Counted from the stretch's first letter, positions 12,988-24,209 are shown. The stretch: 64,000 nucleotides of DNA from Helianthus annuus (GCF_002127325.2 NC_035437.2:162787408-162851407), one strand, 5' to 3'. Numbers and translations: made by a program. The notes: generated from the sequence alone by a model not told the origin.

Positions 12988-13307
12988 TTAAGTATTTGAT
13001 TATTAGTAAGTAACAAAACAAAACTTTTTTAAATTATATGTTAAATTTGTAGATAGAATACAATATTAAGCTTTACGATGTCATGTTTATGAACCCGACT
13101 ATATGCATCTTTTTTTCTTTCAAGGAACAGTGACCACTAACTAACCCTTTAAGTATTTGATTATTAGTAAGTAACAAAACAAAACTTTTTTAAATTATAT
13201 GTTAAATTTGTAGATAGAATACAATTTAAGCTTTACGATGTCATGTTTATGAACCCGACTATATGCACCTTTTTTTTTCTTTCGAGGAACAGTGACCACT
13301 AACTAAC
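12988..13307. repeat. Two-copy tandem duplication of about 160 bp
   Basis: TTAAGTATTTGATTATTAG opens both copies (about 12988 and 13148), and each ends near ACCACTAACTAACCC. They differ by a 3-bp indel and a few substitutions, so the duplication is fairly recent. The upstream LINE inserted at the start of copy 1, at the TTTAAGTATTT also present in copy 2. Confidence 0.8.
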
Positions 13308-13889
13308 CCAATTTGTTCACCATGTTATACCACTCGTAGGGGTGTGCATGGGTCAGTTTGGATCTGTTTTGGTCTAAAACCATAAACATAACCGATCGGT
13401 TATGGTGGTTATGGTTAATCGGTTTTGATGGTTATAGCGGGTCGGTTGTGGGTGGTTAACCGTGTATTTAGCCTAGCTAAAATAGCTTAATTTTTTTAAC
13501 ATGAAATAAATTGTTATTGCCTATAGTCTATATACTATATATAAGCATTTCCCATGTCTAAAATAGTAATTTAACCCCAACTTTTTAAGATGACATACCA
13601 AAAGCTAGAACAAATTCCTATATTTTTACAACTTTCTTCCTTTTCTACCCTTATATACAAGTTTTGAAGCAACATTTACAAGATAGTGGAAGCCAATACA
13701 ATAGAGATTTAATTTTTCATCACCTCTTCCAAATTGCAACCGTCAGCGTAGTTATTAATTGGATTAATACTCCGACCCATCACTTCCATAACTCCCATAA
13801 TTACAGCCATATAACCCTGATTGAATTCAACATTTACTTCACCGACCCCTAATTGCTATTTGAAAACCAAGAATCTTGAAGTGAAAACA

Positions 13890-16435
13890 ATGGCCGATGA
13901 AAACACAGCGACACCGAGGAGAGACCCATCAATAATCCAGGTATCCTTTCTCCTCTTCATAATACCCTTTTACATCTCGATCTCACTTGCTCATTTAAGT
14001 TCTCTTTACAGCTTCATGAGTTCTCTTTCCTAATGGGTGTTTGTCGTAAAGTACGTGTCTTGAATAAATTAAGTAAATTTACAGCTTCATGAGTTCTCTT
14101 TTCTGTAAGATGAACCAATTATATGCTATGTTGTTATTTTGCATTTGAGCCTTTAAATTATCTCGATTGGGGATGCAGATAAGGTGTTTGTTCAAATGCC
14201 TTAACTACTTAGGGAATTAATTAGGAAGTTTGATGGTGTAAAATTAAGCTAAACCTTAGAGGTGATTTTGAATAATGGGTCTCAGTTGTTTCAGCATCAA
14301 TTCGTGATCTGTGTTTGTTAATTATTGGGTTAAGGTTTGCGTTTTATGGCTGCAATTACTGTAAGACAGGGGGTTTTGATGTTTGAATCACTGTTTTCCA
14401 TGTATATAAAAGTAGAATCAAGAATGTAGACGTTGAAATTTGTTTGATATGGGTGATAGATGTAATTGTAGCTGGAAATTGGTATAAAGTATAAACAAAT
14501 GGAACATTGTTTGATTCTTTGGCTGGTATCTTATCTTTTGATCTGGTCCACTAGCAGCTTGTTTGTTGAACAAGATTCTGAAGGACAATGTGGTTCAGAA
14601 TGCAAAACCATTGAACGAGCTTGTCAAGAGGTAACAATTTGTTTACTTTTTTACTTCACTGTTTATTTTTTCTAGACTAGGAAGCGTAGATTGAATCTCA
14701 TAAAGTTAGGGTTGTTTGGGATTATAGCTCATTTATACAACTTATATGCTCATTGCGTTTTTCTAAAACAGACAACCACTTTAAAGTGTTTGGATGAAAA
14801 AGCATGTATATGCTTATCTACTTATTTGAGAGTGAAAATAAGCTGTTTTCAATAAACAGCTTTGAGATCACTTATTTCAAACTGATTATTTATAGTGGAT
14901 TCTAAGGATGTTCATAAAGCTCGTGGCTCGCTTGAAACTCGCTCGATAAAAGCTCGTTTTGTTTTCAAGCTGAGTCGAGCCAGCTCGTTTTGTAATCGAG
15001 TCGAACTCGAGCCAGGGGTGCTCAGCTCGTGGCTCGAGTCGATGGCTCGTATGTATGTGTGTGTGTGTGTGTATATATATGTATTTTAGAAATGTGTGTT
15101 CATTTTTTTATTTTTGTTTTTTATGTTATCTATACTTGTAAACAAAATTAAAAATAAATTAACGATCTGGCTTGAGCTGGCTCGAAGTTTTTATGAGCCG
15201 AGCTCGAGCTCGAGCTCGACTTTTTAGCTCGGAAAAATAATCAAGCTGAGCTGGCTCGTCTAAGTTCGAGCTCAAGCCCAGCCTGGCTTCACATTCTATC
15301 TTTCAAAAACAAAATTACAAGGGATTGATGGAGTATGAAATAATAAATGATGCAAAATTGACTTTTCACTTAAGATCATGAATGGCACAATTGTATGGTC
15401 GGATTATGTAAAGGGTTGAAACATGTGAATTGGTTAAGAATGAGTAGCTTTTAAACGCGTATCAAATTAGTTCGGGTTAGAAAAGGTTGTGTTAGAGCGG
15501 GTTCACCCTCGTTATTTGTTTTAATCCGTCCCAGTGCGGGTCCGACCAGAAACCCAAAAGAAGCCATAATAATGCAGGTCGAACTGGGAAGGTGGGCCCA
15601 ACCGCGTGCTAATTTAGACGCCTAACTTTCAGATCGTTTCATATGTTGAATTATCCAGAAATAATTAAAAAAAAAAAAACTCTCAAAGCTTTTCATGGCC
15701 ATGGGTATATCAAACTTTAGGTTTATGATATTCACGTCTCATTAAAAATAATGGCTTTTTGTTGTATTTCTTTCATTAAAGTCCAAAACTTTGATTATTT
15801 GTGATTAAAGTTTTGCAACGAAATGGGTTTATATGGTTAGCTGAAACTCATATTACATTGATAATTGATCTCAAAATGGAATCTAAATGATTCAAGATTT
15901 CATTCATAATCAACATTATTGTTGATAACAATAAAGGTTGAACCTAAGATTGAACCTGAAGTACTTGAATTGGGATTTGAAATTCAATACTTGAACTTGG
16001 ACCCTTGAAAAAGTGCAACAATGGTTAAAGTTTATATGCAGTTTCCATTTTTTGACTCACTATTGCATAGATTTTTTTAAGATATTTTAGTTATTGACAT
16101 GAAGCATTGTTACAATATCTGTCAGGTGGAGCGTTTGGAGGGAACCAAGGTGCACGACCAGGTGCCTTTTCGTCGTTATATGTACGTAAAAGGACAATGT
16201 TCTATTCCGTGGCATGTGACATATTTTCAATCTTTTACTTCTAACTTTCTGTTGTGTGTAAACGGTTACTTTCCAGGTTTGCGATGTAAGATCAAGGGTG
16301 CTGGCAGGTGTGGCTTTGGGTTAGGATCCGCAATGGCGTTACTTGCTGGAAAACGAATGGCGAAAACCAGGATCTTTCTTGATTCGTATCTTTTATATTA
16401 CAACTTGCGCTTCGTATGTTTAATGTAAACTAAAA
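13890..16435 (+). pseudogene. Fragments of an unidentified split gene
   Basis: Exon-like pieces with plausible splice sites lie within the Helitron candidate. 13890-13940 begins ATG and reads MADENTATPRRDPSIIQ before GTATCC. 14558-14630 follows an AG and reads a Cys-containing 24-residue segment (beginning LFVEQDSEGQCG) up to a GTAACA donor, but its phase does not fit directly after the first piece. 16126-16190 and 16276-16435 look like further pieces split by a GTACGT intron, and one frame meets a stop soon after. The parts may come from more than one gene. I do not recognise the family. Expression cannot be judged. Confidence 0.4.
14902..15292. mobile_element. GAGCTCG-rich MITE-like repeat
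   Basis: Dense in GAGCTCG/CTCGAGC words at both sides (14,915-15,045 and 15,170-15,290) around an AT-rich middle with a short (GT)n/(AT)n run at 15,055-15,080. The flanks ATTCTAA and ATTCTAT suggest an imperfect target duplication. It lies inside an intron-like part of the gene fragments and shares composition with the repeat at 18711-19872. Exact ends are uncertain. Confidence 0.55.
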
Positions 16436-17051
16436 ACCCCTCTAGATTTTTTTTTGGGTGCCAGAATGTATATAGAATGAAACATACATCAATTAACTAT
16501 CCCATGTAGCCGGTAAAACCTTGCATTACCATGAAGTGCGGGGGCTTTTACACGCATACACACCTTATATAGTTTTTTTTTTTTTTTTTTTTTTGGAATC
16601 GTTTGAAGGCTTGACTTATTTTCCCACCCCTTATTGTCGACCTCGCCGCAACGCGCGGGTTTCCCACTAGTATTAAAAAATACATATCATCTATAATATT
16701 AATTATTATCGAATATTCAAATAAAGTGATATAACATTTTCCATAAATTCAAATAAACATTCAACCAAAACCACAAAACGATATGAAAAATCCATAAATA
16801 CTAAAATTCTTCAGTCAAAAACATCAAATATTAAAAATATCGTGAAAAGTCTTAAATCTTACAAAAATTTATTACATGTCAGTTTGGTTCGGTTATGGTG
16901 GGTATGGAAACATTGATAACCATAACCGACCCGCTACTTTCGGTTTTCGAAAAAACCATTAACCGACCCACTGGTTTTTGATTTGGTTTGGTTTTTTCGG
17001 TTAATTCGGTTATAGTTTGATTAATTCGGTTTTTTGCACACAACTAGCCAC

Positions 17052-18032
17052 TCATATGATGTGATAGGTAGGCTTGCATACCCTGATAACAGACACCGTC
17101 GACATATGTACTTTAAAGTTAAAACAAATTAAGTTAAAATAGTTAAAGCTATATATCAGGATTTCCAAGCTTGTGCCATTTTATACTTTTACTTCATATG
17201 TGTATATTTTGCATGATTACTATACTTTCTTGTTAAGTCTTCAGTCAAATTGTAGAGTCCCAGTTTGAAAATATAGATTCATAAGTCATAACCGAGCTCA
17301 AGGTACAAAATAATGGCCTGAGCAAGCTCAAACCAATTTTCAAGCTACGAGTATCACAATCAACTCAAGCTCGATCGACCAGGCTCAACTCAGTCACGCA
17401 CTCCTTTAAAACATGTAAGTTTGGGTTTATCATTCATTTCTTGGAAATTAAAATGATAACAAGCGTGGCTGTTATTGAAGTGCCAACTGCCAAGCTATTT
17501 TTTTTTTTGGACAGCTAGATCACCCGATTATCACCCAGGTAACGAGTAGGAATCCCGTGGTTGGCATATTATTGCCAGTTTGAACCGGAGCCACAGTTCG
17601 CCCCCCGCAAGATTCGACCATGAGACCTCCCGGGCAGAAACCCCAAAAGTGCTCAACATGTTTCATATCATAAGAGGTAAATCAAGCTCACAGCGAACTG
17701 ACAAGAATTTTCTTCAAATATATCAAGGTGATCAAATGATGATCCGGTGAAAGTAGTTGAACATGACAAGGATTTTCTTCATATATATCAAGGTCCTCGT
17801 GCTCCAACCAAGTTATAATACTCACACCTCAATACTATAAGAATGCTTAAAATGTGTGTGTGTTTTTCAACAGGCATAACATTGTACCACACAATTCCAT
17901 GAAAAAAGGACAATAAACTATTGCATAGACCGATAAAAACAAACGGTTCCCATTTCACGACGACATAAATGATTACCAATGCAGTTTATTAATACACGCT
18001 AAAAGTCTAAACAAGAACAAACCTTACAAGCA
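17052..18032. other. Intergenic DNA downstream of the uL29m gene, with a SINE-like unit
   Basis: The first part shows no gene. 17496-17660 holds a SINE-like unit, listed separately. The region just below 18,033 is the 3' untranslated end of the minus-strand ribosomal protein gene. Near-identical words TCAAGGTGATC and TCAAGGTCCTC (about 17,723 and 17,790) mark a small local duplication. Confidence 0.4.
17496..17660 (-). mobile_element. SINE-like unit with poly(A) tail
   Basis: Read on the minus strand it has RNA polymerase III B-box-like words (GGTCGAATC, GGTTCAAAC) and ends CTAGCTGTCC followed by a run of A (the T-run at about 17,498-17,507). That is the organisation of a tRNA-derived SINE. 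No clean target duplication was found and the 5' end is approximate. Confidence 0.45.
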
Positions 18033-21000
18033 TCACAGAGCGTTTATCATTCGCTTCATTTCAGCAGTTCTCCGAGGATCTGGATCTTCAATTGCTCTTT
18101 CAGTCAGTACATGCTTGATTCTACACATTGATTTTCTAACCTGCACATTGACCAGAAGTCTAAACGTTACTAGGATATCTATCTCTCATTAACATAATAT
18201 TTATCTCATGAAAGCCAAACAAAGATTGTGGGCCAAACCTTAGGTAGGCGTTCTGGATTAGGGAACCTTAAGTTTTGAGCATGAAGCATCTGGCGCTGAG
18301 TCATGAGCATGTTCTTTTCCTTAAGCAGGACGTACCATAACTTATGCAGATCATCCCATGACTTGAGACGCAGTTCTGAAGCCTTCCAACTACGTCCTAA
18401 AAGACACAGATCAAGACAATTAGCATATACATAATGCAGTTTTACTTCCAAGGAATATCAAAACTGTTCCTAAAGTGCAGCCTAGGTTGTCACCAACCCT
18501 ATATATATTGTTATGATGTCAGTTTCAATACATTTAGATGTGGTTATCCCTTTTTTGTCGCATAATGCAATGCATTAAGTTACACGTTCTCACCAAACCC
18601 AATCAAGAGCCGCAATAAAAGACTAACCGTCTCCTCTCAAAAACTTGTTTTGGCAATCTGACCCGTCCATTTTACCATCTCTGAAAAGCCGTACAACTTT
18701 CTAGCATCTCAGAGCCGAGCTACTCGCGAGCTACTCGAGCTCGGCTCGAAAAAAAGCTCGAACGAGCCGAGCTTAAACGAGCTCGAGCCCGAGCCTAAAA
18801 AACAAGCTCGTTTAGTAAACGAGCCCGAGCTTCGCTTATCGAGCTCGAGCCGGCTCGCGAGCCTAGACGAGCTTTCTGTTTATATATTTTTTTATTAATA
18901 TATTAAACATATATTTATATAGAGAAAGTATAATGTACTTAAAGGCTTAACCTACATTAACATACATGACAAAAAATATAACGTGCGTTATTATCATAGA
19001 ACGTGCGTGATTATAGTCCCATGCGTGATTATGTGGTCCCATGCGTGATTATGTGGTCCCATGCGTGATTATACCCCTGATCCAACGGTTACCATTATCT
19101 CCTACGTGATGTATGATAAGGCTTTTTGTATGTTAACCTTACTCTATTTATATAATAGCAATTACCATTTATATAAACTAAGTAGTTAATGTGGTAAAAT
19201 ATCGGATATCGGTCAAGGACCGATATTTGAGATATCGGTTATCGCGGTGGGATATCGGTGAGATATCGGTAATTTTAATATCATGCTAATTTTTTATATA
19301 TAGTAATTTAACACTAACAATTGTAACAAGTAAGAACTGACTAAGACTTAAAACACTAGCATTTAACAGTAACAACTAACAATTAAGACTTAAAATACTA
19401 ATAGCAGCAATAAGAAGAAAAAATGAACGGTAGAAATAAGAAGAATGGTACTGATATCGGGAAAATCAGTGATTTATAGATCAAATATCGGTCCTATATC
19501 GGTCAAATATCGGACAATATCGCTGATATTATCGGTACCGATATTCTGACCAATATTCTGTACCGCTATCTCGGCAGGGGACCGATAACCGATATATCAC
19601 TGATATATCGGTTGATATATCGGGATATTAACTACATAGTATATAAATATAAAAAATAACTTAATTATATGTATAATAATAATTATAATTAATATAAATT
19701 AATTAATAAGTACTAAACGAGTCGAGCCCGAGCCGAGCTCGAGCTTGAAAAATTACCTTCGAGCCGAGCTTTAGAAATAAAGCTCGAATCGAGCCGAGCT
19801 CGAGCTTTCATATGTTAAACGAGCTCGAGCCTGGTCGAGCTCGGGCTCGGCTCGGCTCGTTTGCACCCCTAATTGTTATCATATATCATAGTTTTATAAA
19901 TAATATGTTTAGAAGATGAAAATACCAATGAGTGAAAAAAAATATCTTGAATTTTTAATCCCACTTCACCTTTTTGCCCATTACTAAGGTAGCGTTCGTT
20001 TCATGGAATGGAATGGAATGAAATTAGGAAGTTTTTCTTTGTAAAATTGATCTTGGTTGGGGGAGGGAGGAATTTGAAATCCCATGAATTTCTTTAATCA
20101 ATGAAATTTGTGACTATTTCAACATTCCTTAGAAATCCTTCACTCTAATGAAGGAATGGAATGGAATGTTGAAATAGTCACAAATTTCATTGATTAAAGA
20201 AATTCATGGGATTTCAAATTCCTCCCTCCCCCAACCAAGATCAATTTTACAAAGAAAAACTTCCTAATTCCATTCCATTCCATTCCATGAAACGAACGCT
20301 ACCTAAGAGTTTGCTTGAGAATGGGTTTAGGTCGCAGGTCAAGATGCGTATGGGTCAGAATGGGCCAAAAATAAAATAATTTAATTTTTTAAATAAATTA
20401 ATAATTAAAGAACAAAAAAAAAAAAAAGATAAAATAAAAACAAATAGAAAAAATAAACATAACCGATTCGACCCATTTGACCCGAAATTCTTAGTTCATT
20501 TCTTTATTTGACCCATTTAAGATAACATATAACCCAGTCTACCAACTCATTAGAAAATGAATTGAAATTGTCACCTTTGCTCAAAACCATAAATCTTTTA
20601 TACGAGCGAACGTAATGTCAATATCTGCTGATTTGCAGTATCTGTTCGCGTAAGTTAAAGGAGTTTTTATTACATTTAAACTTCAAAACTCGGTCTGCTT
20701 ACACTTTAAGAGTCAAAAGTTCTCTCCTTATACATTTTCACACCATAGATTATATCTGGTATGAAAGTTTTTGAAGAATATTTGGGAGCCTAATCGAAAA
20801 AGTCAGGTAATGTTCTAGGCTAGATCAAAAAACTCAGGTAGACGAAACAGGTCAAATGGATCGAAAGTGTATTTTAATATCTAGTTGACTAACATATACG
20901 ATATACTTATTTTTAATATAAAAGTTTATGTATTCATATATCATCTTTTAGTTCAGCTATATGACATTCAAGATAGATGGTGTAGGTCAACAGATTGGCA

Positions 21001-22043
21001 AGAAAATGACGTATAGCTCACTTGCATCAACAAAAGTAACTGAGGAGCCATTAATAATTTCCTATTTGTATAGCATCAGAGATATAAATTGAAGACAGTT
21101 AACTTCAGAATTGATAGAACACTTTGATATGATAACTAAAAAGTTTCATCCATTTAGATGAATATATGTACAACAGAAGCAAGTAGTTAGGGCATTCAAT
21201 TTCTAACCTAATTGGCAATGCTTTTATTTAGAGTTGAAATGCACAAAATTCTACACTACATAAAAGTTAAACCTTAAGAATTAGTAGAAAAAACTAAAAT
21301 CAAAACCCCTAATGATCCTACTTCTCAACAGAAGTCAAAAGGTAACAGTCGAATGAATTAAACCCTAAATTCTAAGAGCATAAATTGCATGCTTTATTTA
21401 TTTTCAACAAATCAAACAGTATAACATAACCATTACAGTACCAAATATCCAATCAAGCTAAAACTAGCTTGATTTTAAACAAGATTACCTAATAAATGAA
21501 AAGTTCAACAATCATTCCTCAATCAAGAGTCCAAAAACCCCTCAGAATAACTGATCATCAATTGTGTCCAAGGTTGATGGTGGGCATGTTTTTTCCTACA
21601 GAATAAGCCAGGTCTTTTGTGCAAACAATACTTTAATCTATATATCTCAAGACTCAAGTAATATGAATAAATATCGCATCGAATATTGGGTGTCCTACCA
21701 CTTCAAGCCTATATGTGTTCTTAGATATATGCATATTTTAATACAAGATCAACAAAATCAACTTATGGTTCTGCCTCCCAAGATTGTTTTCAAATGTTCA
21801 AAAAAATCAATAAAAAAGTATACATCACATGAAGCAAGTCACGAACATATACTAAAATACAACATGGGTGTCAAAGGCATTACCATAGACAACAGGTTTT
21901 TCCTCCTCTGGATTCCTATCTGCCTCAAAGAACTCCTCAAGCGGGTTATGCGCGGTCCTCACTGTACCAGCAGCCCCAGCTGCAGAAGCCTCTGATCTTG
22001 CTGTTGAAAACAGCCTCCTTCCGAAAACCCTTGTCAAAAACAT
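18033..22043 (-). CDS. MRPL47: Mitochondrial large-subunit ribosomal protein uL29m (MRPL47 type)
   Basis: Structural protein of the mitoribosome large subunit, nuclear-encoded and imported. Coding exons: 21884-22043, 18239-18396 and 18033-18140, all GT-AG. Lengths of 160, 158 and 108 bp give an open frame of 141 residues. The start [10 protein letters not shown] is Arg-rich with hydroxylated and small residues, as in a mitochondrial presequence. The uL29 core follows: [30 protein letters not shown] and [18 protein letters not shown], which agree closely with plant uL29m as I know it. The stop is TGA at 18033-18035. The 3,487-bp first coding intron (18397-21883) is unusually long and packed with MITEs. 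A further intron lies in the 5' leader (22059-22416). Confidence 0.93.
18711..19872. mobile_element. GAGCTCG-rich repeat in the uL29m intron, interrupted by a MITE
   Basis: Both ends (18,711-18,870 and 19,722-19,870) are dense in GAGCTCGAGC and CGAGCCGAGC. The right end closes GGCTCGTTTGCACCCCTA, a sequence typical of hAT-like termini; the matching left terminus is not clear. AT-rich sequence and the TATCGG MITE (19178-19639) fill the middle. A short triplication of ATGCGTGATTATGTGGTCCC lies at about 19,018-19,075. No ORF. Confidence 0.6.
19178..19639. mobile_element. TATCGG-rich MITE, copy 2, with 8-bp TSD
   Basis: Ends are CTAAGTAGTTAAT and, in reverse complement, CTATGTAGTTAAT. The 8-bp repeat TATATAAA flanks it exactly at 19170-19177 and 19640-19647. 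The interior is the same family as 7129-7576, sharing the TATCGGTCAAGGACCGATAT region and the AACACTAACAATTGTA region. The 8-bp duplication points to hAT. It sits inside the GAGCTCG repeat, itself in the uL29m intron. Confidence 0.85.
19988..20303. mobile_element. Tourist-like MITE, near-perfect hairpin
   Basis: The arms, from GGTAGCGTTCGTTTCATGG inward to CAACATTCC, are almost exact reverse complements over about 140 bp around a short loop near 20,127-20,150. TAA flanks both ends (19985-19987 and 20304-20306), the target of PIF/Harbinger elements. The high arm identity implies recent insertion. It lies in the uL29m intron, so it should be transcribed and could fold as RNA. Confidence 0.9.
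20304..21883. other. Remainder of the long uL29m intron
   Basis: AT-rich sequence between the Tourist-like MITE and the first coding exon. Includes an A-tract at about 20,415. No second gene was supported; short plus-strand ORFs here have no recognisable content. Confidence 0.45.
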
Positions 22044-22416
22044 GATTACACCACAAACCTGCATAACACACCAAATAAGATTTTCACTTATCACCTGGTA
22101 ACTTGTAAATAATTCAATTTTCATCAAATGAACAGTCTTCTACAACTTAGAGTAAAACCCCAAATGCAAAACTGTCAGAAACATATCGTCGAACACTTGG
22201 TGTGCATTAACAAAAACAAAAAGAAAACACAAAACTTCAACCGCACACCATAAACAATTAAAAAAACAACAAAACACAATATTTTTTTTTCATCTGCACT
22301 GAAAAGAGATTGATGGAGTGGTCCGATGCGGGTTATGTGGGACGAGGGTATAATGATGATAACTATGGTTGTTGAACTAAAAAATACACGTGATTTAGGG
22401 TTAAAAAAAGACGTAC

Positions 22417-22545
22417 CAGAATCAGATAGATGGATGCCGATGAAGAACTGGATAAAGAGTATGCAAGGGATTGATCAACTCTAAAATGACGACGCAGAGA
22501 TTCACAAGATCGGCGATACTGCAGTGCTCCTGTTGTCGCAAGAAA
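22417..22545 (-). other. 5' leader exon of the uL29m gene
   Basis: On the minus strand this segment ends CTGATTCTG followed by a GTACGT donor at 22416, and the matching acceptor TTATGCAG lies at 22059-22060, 16 bases before the ATG. It therefore looks like a non-coding first exon joined by a 358-bp leader intron. The upstream limit (transcription start) is an estimate. Confidence 0.65.
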
Positions 22546-22561
22546 CCCAAAAGGCTTAATG

Positions 22562-22624
22562 TGTTTGATGGCCCAACATAAATAGGCCTTTGATAATATG
22601 GCCCATGTTTATGGGCCTCATTAA
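22562..22624 (-). promoter_or_regulatory. Site II (TGGGCC) promoter elements of the uL29m gene
   Basis: Three TGGGCC/GGCCCA motifs (22568-22573, 22598-22603, 22610-22615) and an AGGCCTA lie directly upstream of the leader exon. Site II elements bound by TCP factors are known in promoters of plant ribosomal and mitochondrial protein genes, so the position fits the gene's function. Binding is inferred. Confidence 0.6.
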
Positions 22625-22849
22625 GCTTAAGTTTCATTTACAAGACAAAAACAAATAGTCGTGTACAAAGATATTGTATCTGGAACCGGACACGGTAAAA
22701 AAAATTGGAAGCGGTTTTATCTTTTTATGAACGACAAATTTGGATCACTGACGGACCATTAGAGTATCACCGTGCCACCAGCGGAACCACTCGATTATAT
22801 CCATCTCCACTAGTCAATAATGTTTGTACATCAATTCAGAAGTAAACCC

Positions 22850-22950
22850 AATAAATCTGGGAACCCCCCTCCCCCACCCCTCTGTAGGAATCGAACCCAG
22901 GACCTAATGGTCCCTAAGTCTTATCGGTAGGGTATGCGTTTAGATCTAAA
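22850..22950 (-). mobile_element. tRNA-derived SINE fragment
   Basis: On the minus strand it contains a good B box (GGGTTCGATTCC) preceded by an A-box-like ACCGATAAG region about 30 bases upstream. No cloverleaf supports a working tRNA. Taken as a SINE remnant. Confidence 0.4.
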
Positions 22951-23667
22951 TACATAGAGCCGAAACCATACCTGGTTTATATGCTAATGACGTAAAGTAT
23001 CGATTATCGAATAGTGAAGCAATTTAAACAATAAATTAAAAAATAAAGTTTGAAAATAATAATATGTAAGAACTAATTCCAACTATAACTAAATAAATAT
23101 GTTACCTTTCAACATGTATTTAATTATATGGCATTTTAGGGTTTGTGTTTTATTAATGGCAAATTAGAATTTAATTATTCAAACTATGAGTCTTTATTCA
23201 ATGATAATGTGTGTTTTATAATAATGATACTCCTAACATTCATTTTTTTATCCAGGGCAATTACATTTGATGGGGAAGTAACTTCATATATTCCTAACTT
23301 TCATTTTTGTCAATTTTAAAACAATTTACAACACTCTTGTTCATCAGAAGCATGAAGGTTTACATTTCCGTTTGAGTGAGACTGTCTTTGACAATGAAAA
23401 TGAAAATTATTAGTGACAGTGGTCAGGTTACTAATGTGAATTATTATCGACCATTATGTTATATTTCGACTCATTATATTTATGACATGTGAAGATTTTT
23501 ATTTAAATAATTCAGTAGATAGAGTTTTAAAACCAACAACTATTGATAGTACGACCTTTTTTTTACATTGAAGATCTACTATTTAGCTATATTATACATT
23601 ATACATATTAAACGAAAGTCGTCATGAACAGTGCTGGAAGTTTGATTTTAATTAAATTATAATTATA

Positions 23668-23890
23668 AATAGTCAATGACTTCTAACTTAATTGCTAGGA
23701 GTATATGGGTTTTTTTTTAAGACTCAAGTTTAATTTCCACTTTGTGTAAAAAAAGGATGAGGTATTGGTGGGCAGTGATAGGAGACCCTGAGAAAACTGG
23801 GTTCGCTCCTTGAGCCAAACGGGTTTTACCGGTAATTCACCATCGTGCCTACGGGCGTGTGGGTTACCCTTCAAATTTGAGTTTAGTTAA
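23668..23890 (+). mobile_element. SINE-like unit, copy 1 (truncated)
   Basis: Shares with the next unit the order ATAAATAG, AATGACYTCTA, a weak A box, TTCCACTT, an A-run, GGTGGNNAGTGATAG, GGTTCGNTCCTTGA, CCAAACGGGTTTTACCGG and CACCATCGTGCCTACG. It stops soon after the last motif, whereas copy 2 continues. Confidence 0.6.
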
Positions 23891-24209
23891 ATTATAAATA
23901 GCTAATGACCTCTAGCTCAAGTGGTAGGAGTATTTGGGTTCTTCTTTGAAAACTCAAGTTCAATTCCCACTTGGTGCAAAAAAAGAGTGAGGCATTGGTG
24001 GATAGTGATAGAAGACCCAGGGAAACATGGGTTCGATCCTTGAACCAAACGGGTTTTACCGGTAATTCACCATCGTGCCTACGACGGGTGGATTACCGGG
24101 TTTTCCCCGGAATTGGTGGTGGACGACTCGGGTTACTCTCGGAGTACTCCGTTTGTCCAGTGGGTACCCCGAGAGTACTCAGGATTTGATTTGTTGGTTG
24201 TTAAAAAAA
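23891..24209 (+). mobile_element. SINE-like unit, copy 2, with A-rich 3' end
   Basis: Starts with tRNA-like sequence. The A box is TAGCTCAAGTGGTAGGAG and the B-box-like element AGTTCAATTCCC, about 72 bases together. A body follows with a second GGTTCGATCC and ends TTGGTTGTTAAAAAAAA. It lies directly after copy 1, both starting next to AAATTATAAATAG, so two insertions of one family are side by side or one was duplicated. Confidence 0.6.

Larger units (their letters stand above)
13528..16674 (+). mobile_element. Helitron-like unit candidate carrying gene fragments
   Basis: The right end reads CCGCAACGCGCGG (stem CCGC/GCGG), then GTTTCCCA and CTAG followed by T, which matches a Helitron 3' terminus (hairpin, short spacer, CTRR, insertion before T). 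A plausible 5' end is TCTATATACTATATATAAG at about 13,528, but the base before it is G rather than the expected A. No Rep/helicase is present, so it would be non-autonomous. Intron-containing gene pieces lie inside. Confidence 0.45.
13333..17051. mobile_element. Composite hAT-like repeat with GGTT-rich ends, interrupted
   Basis: The left end TAGGGGTGTGCA and the right end TGCACACAACTA are imperfect inverted repeats, each followed inward by GGTT/GGTTT-rich sequence (about 13,350-13,450 and 16,880-17,035). Flanks CCACTCG and CCACTCA resemble a mutated 8-bp duplication. The interior holds a separate unit of about 3.1 kb with gene pieces, described below. The outer assignment is moderate. Confidence 0.5.

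Noticed and set aside
22850..24060. tRNA genes suggested by GGTTCGATCC B boxes
   Set aside because: No cloverleaf with acceptor stem can be formed; the boxes sit in SINE-like repeats.
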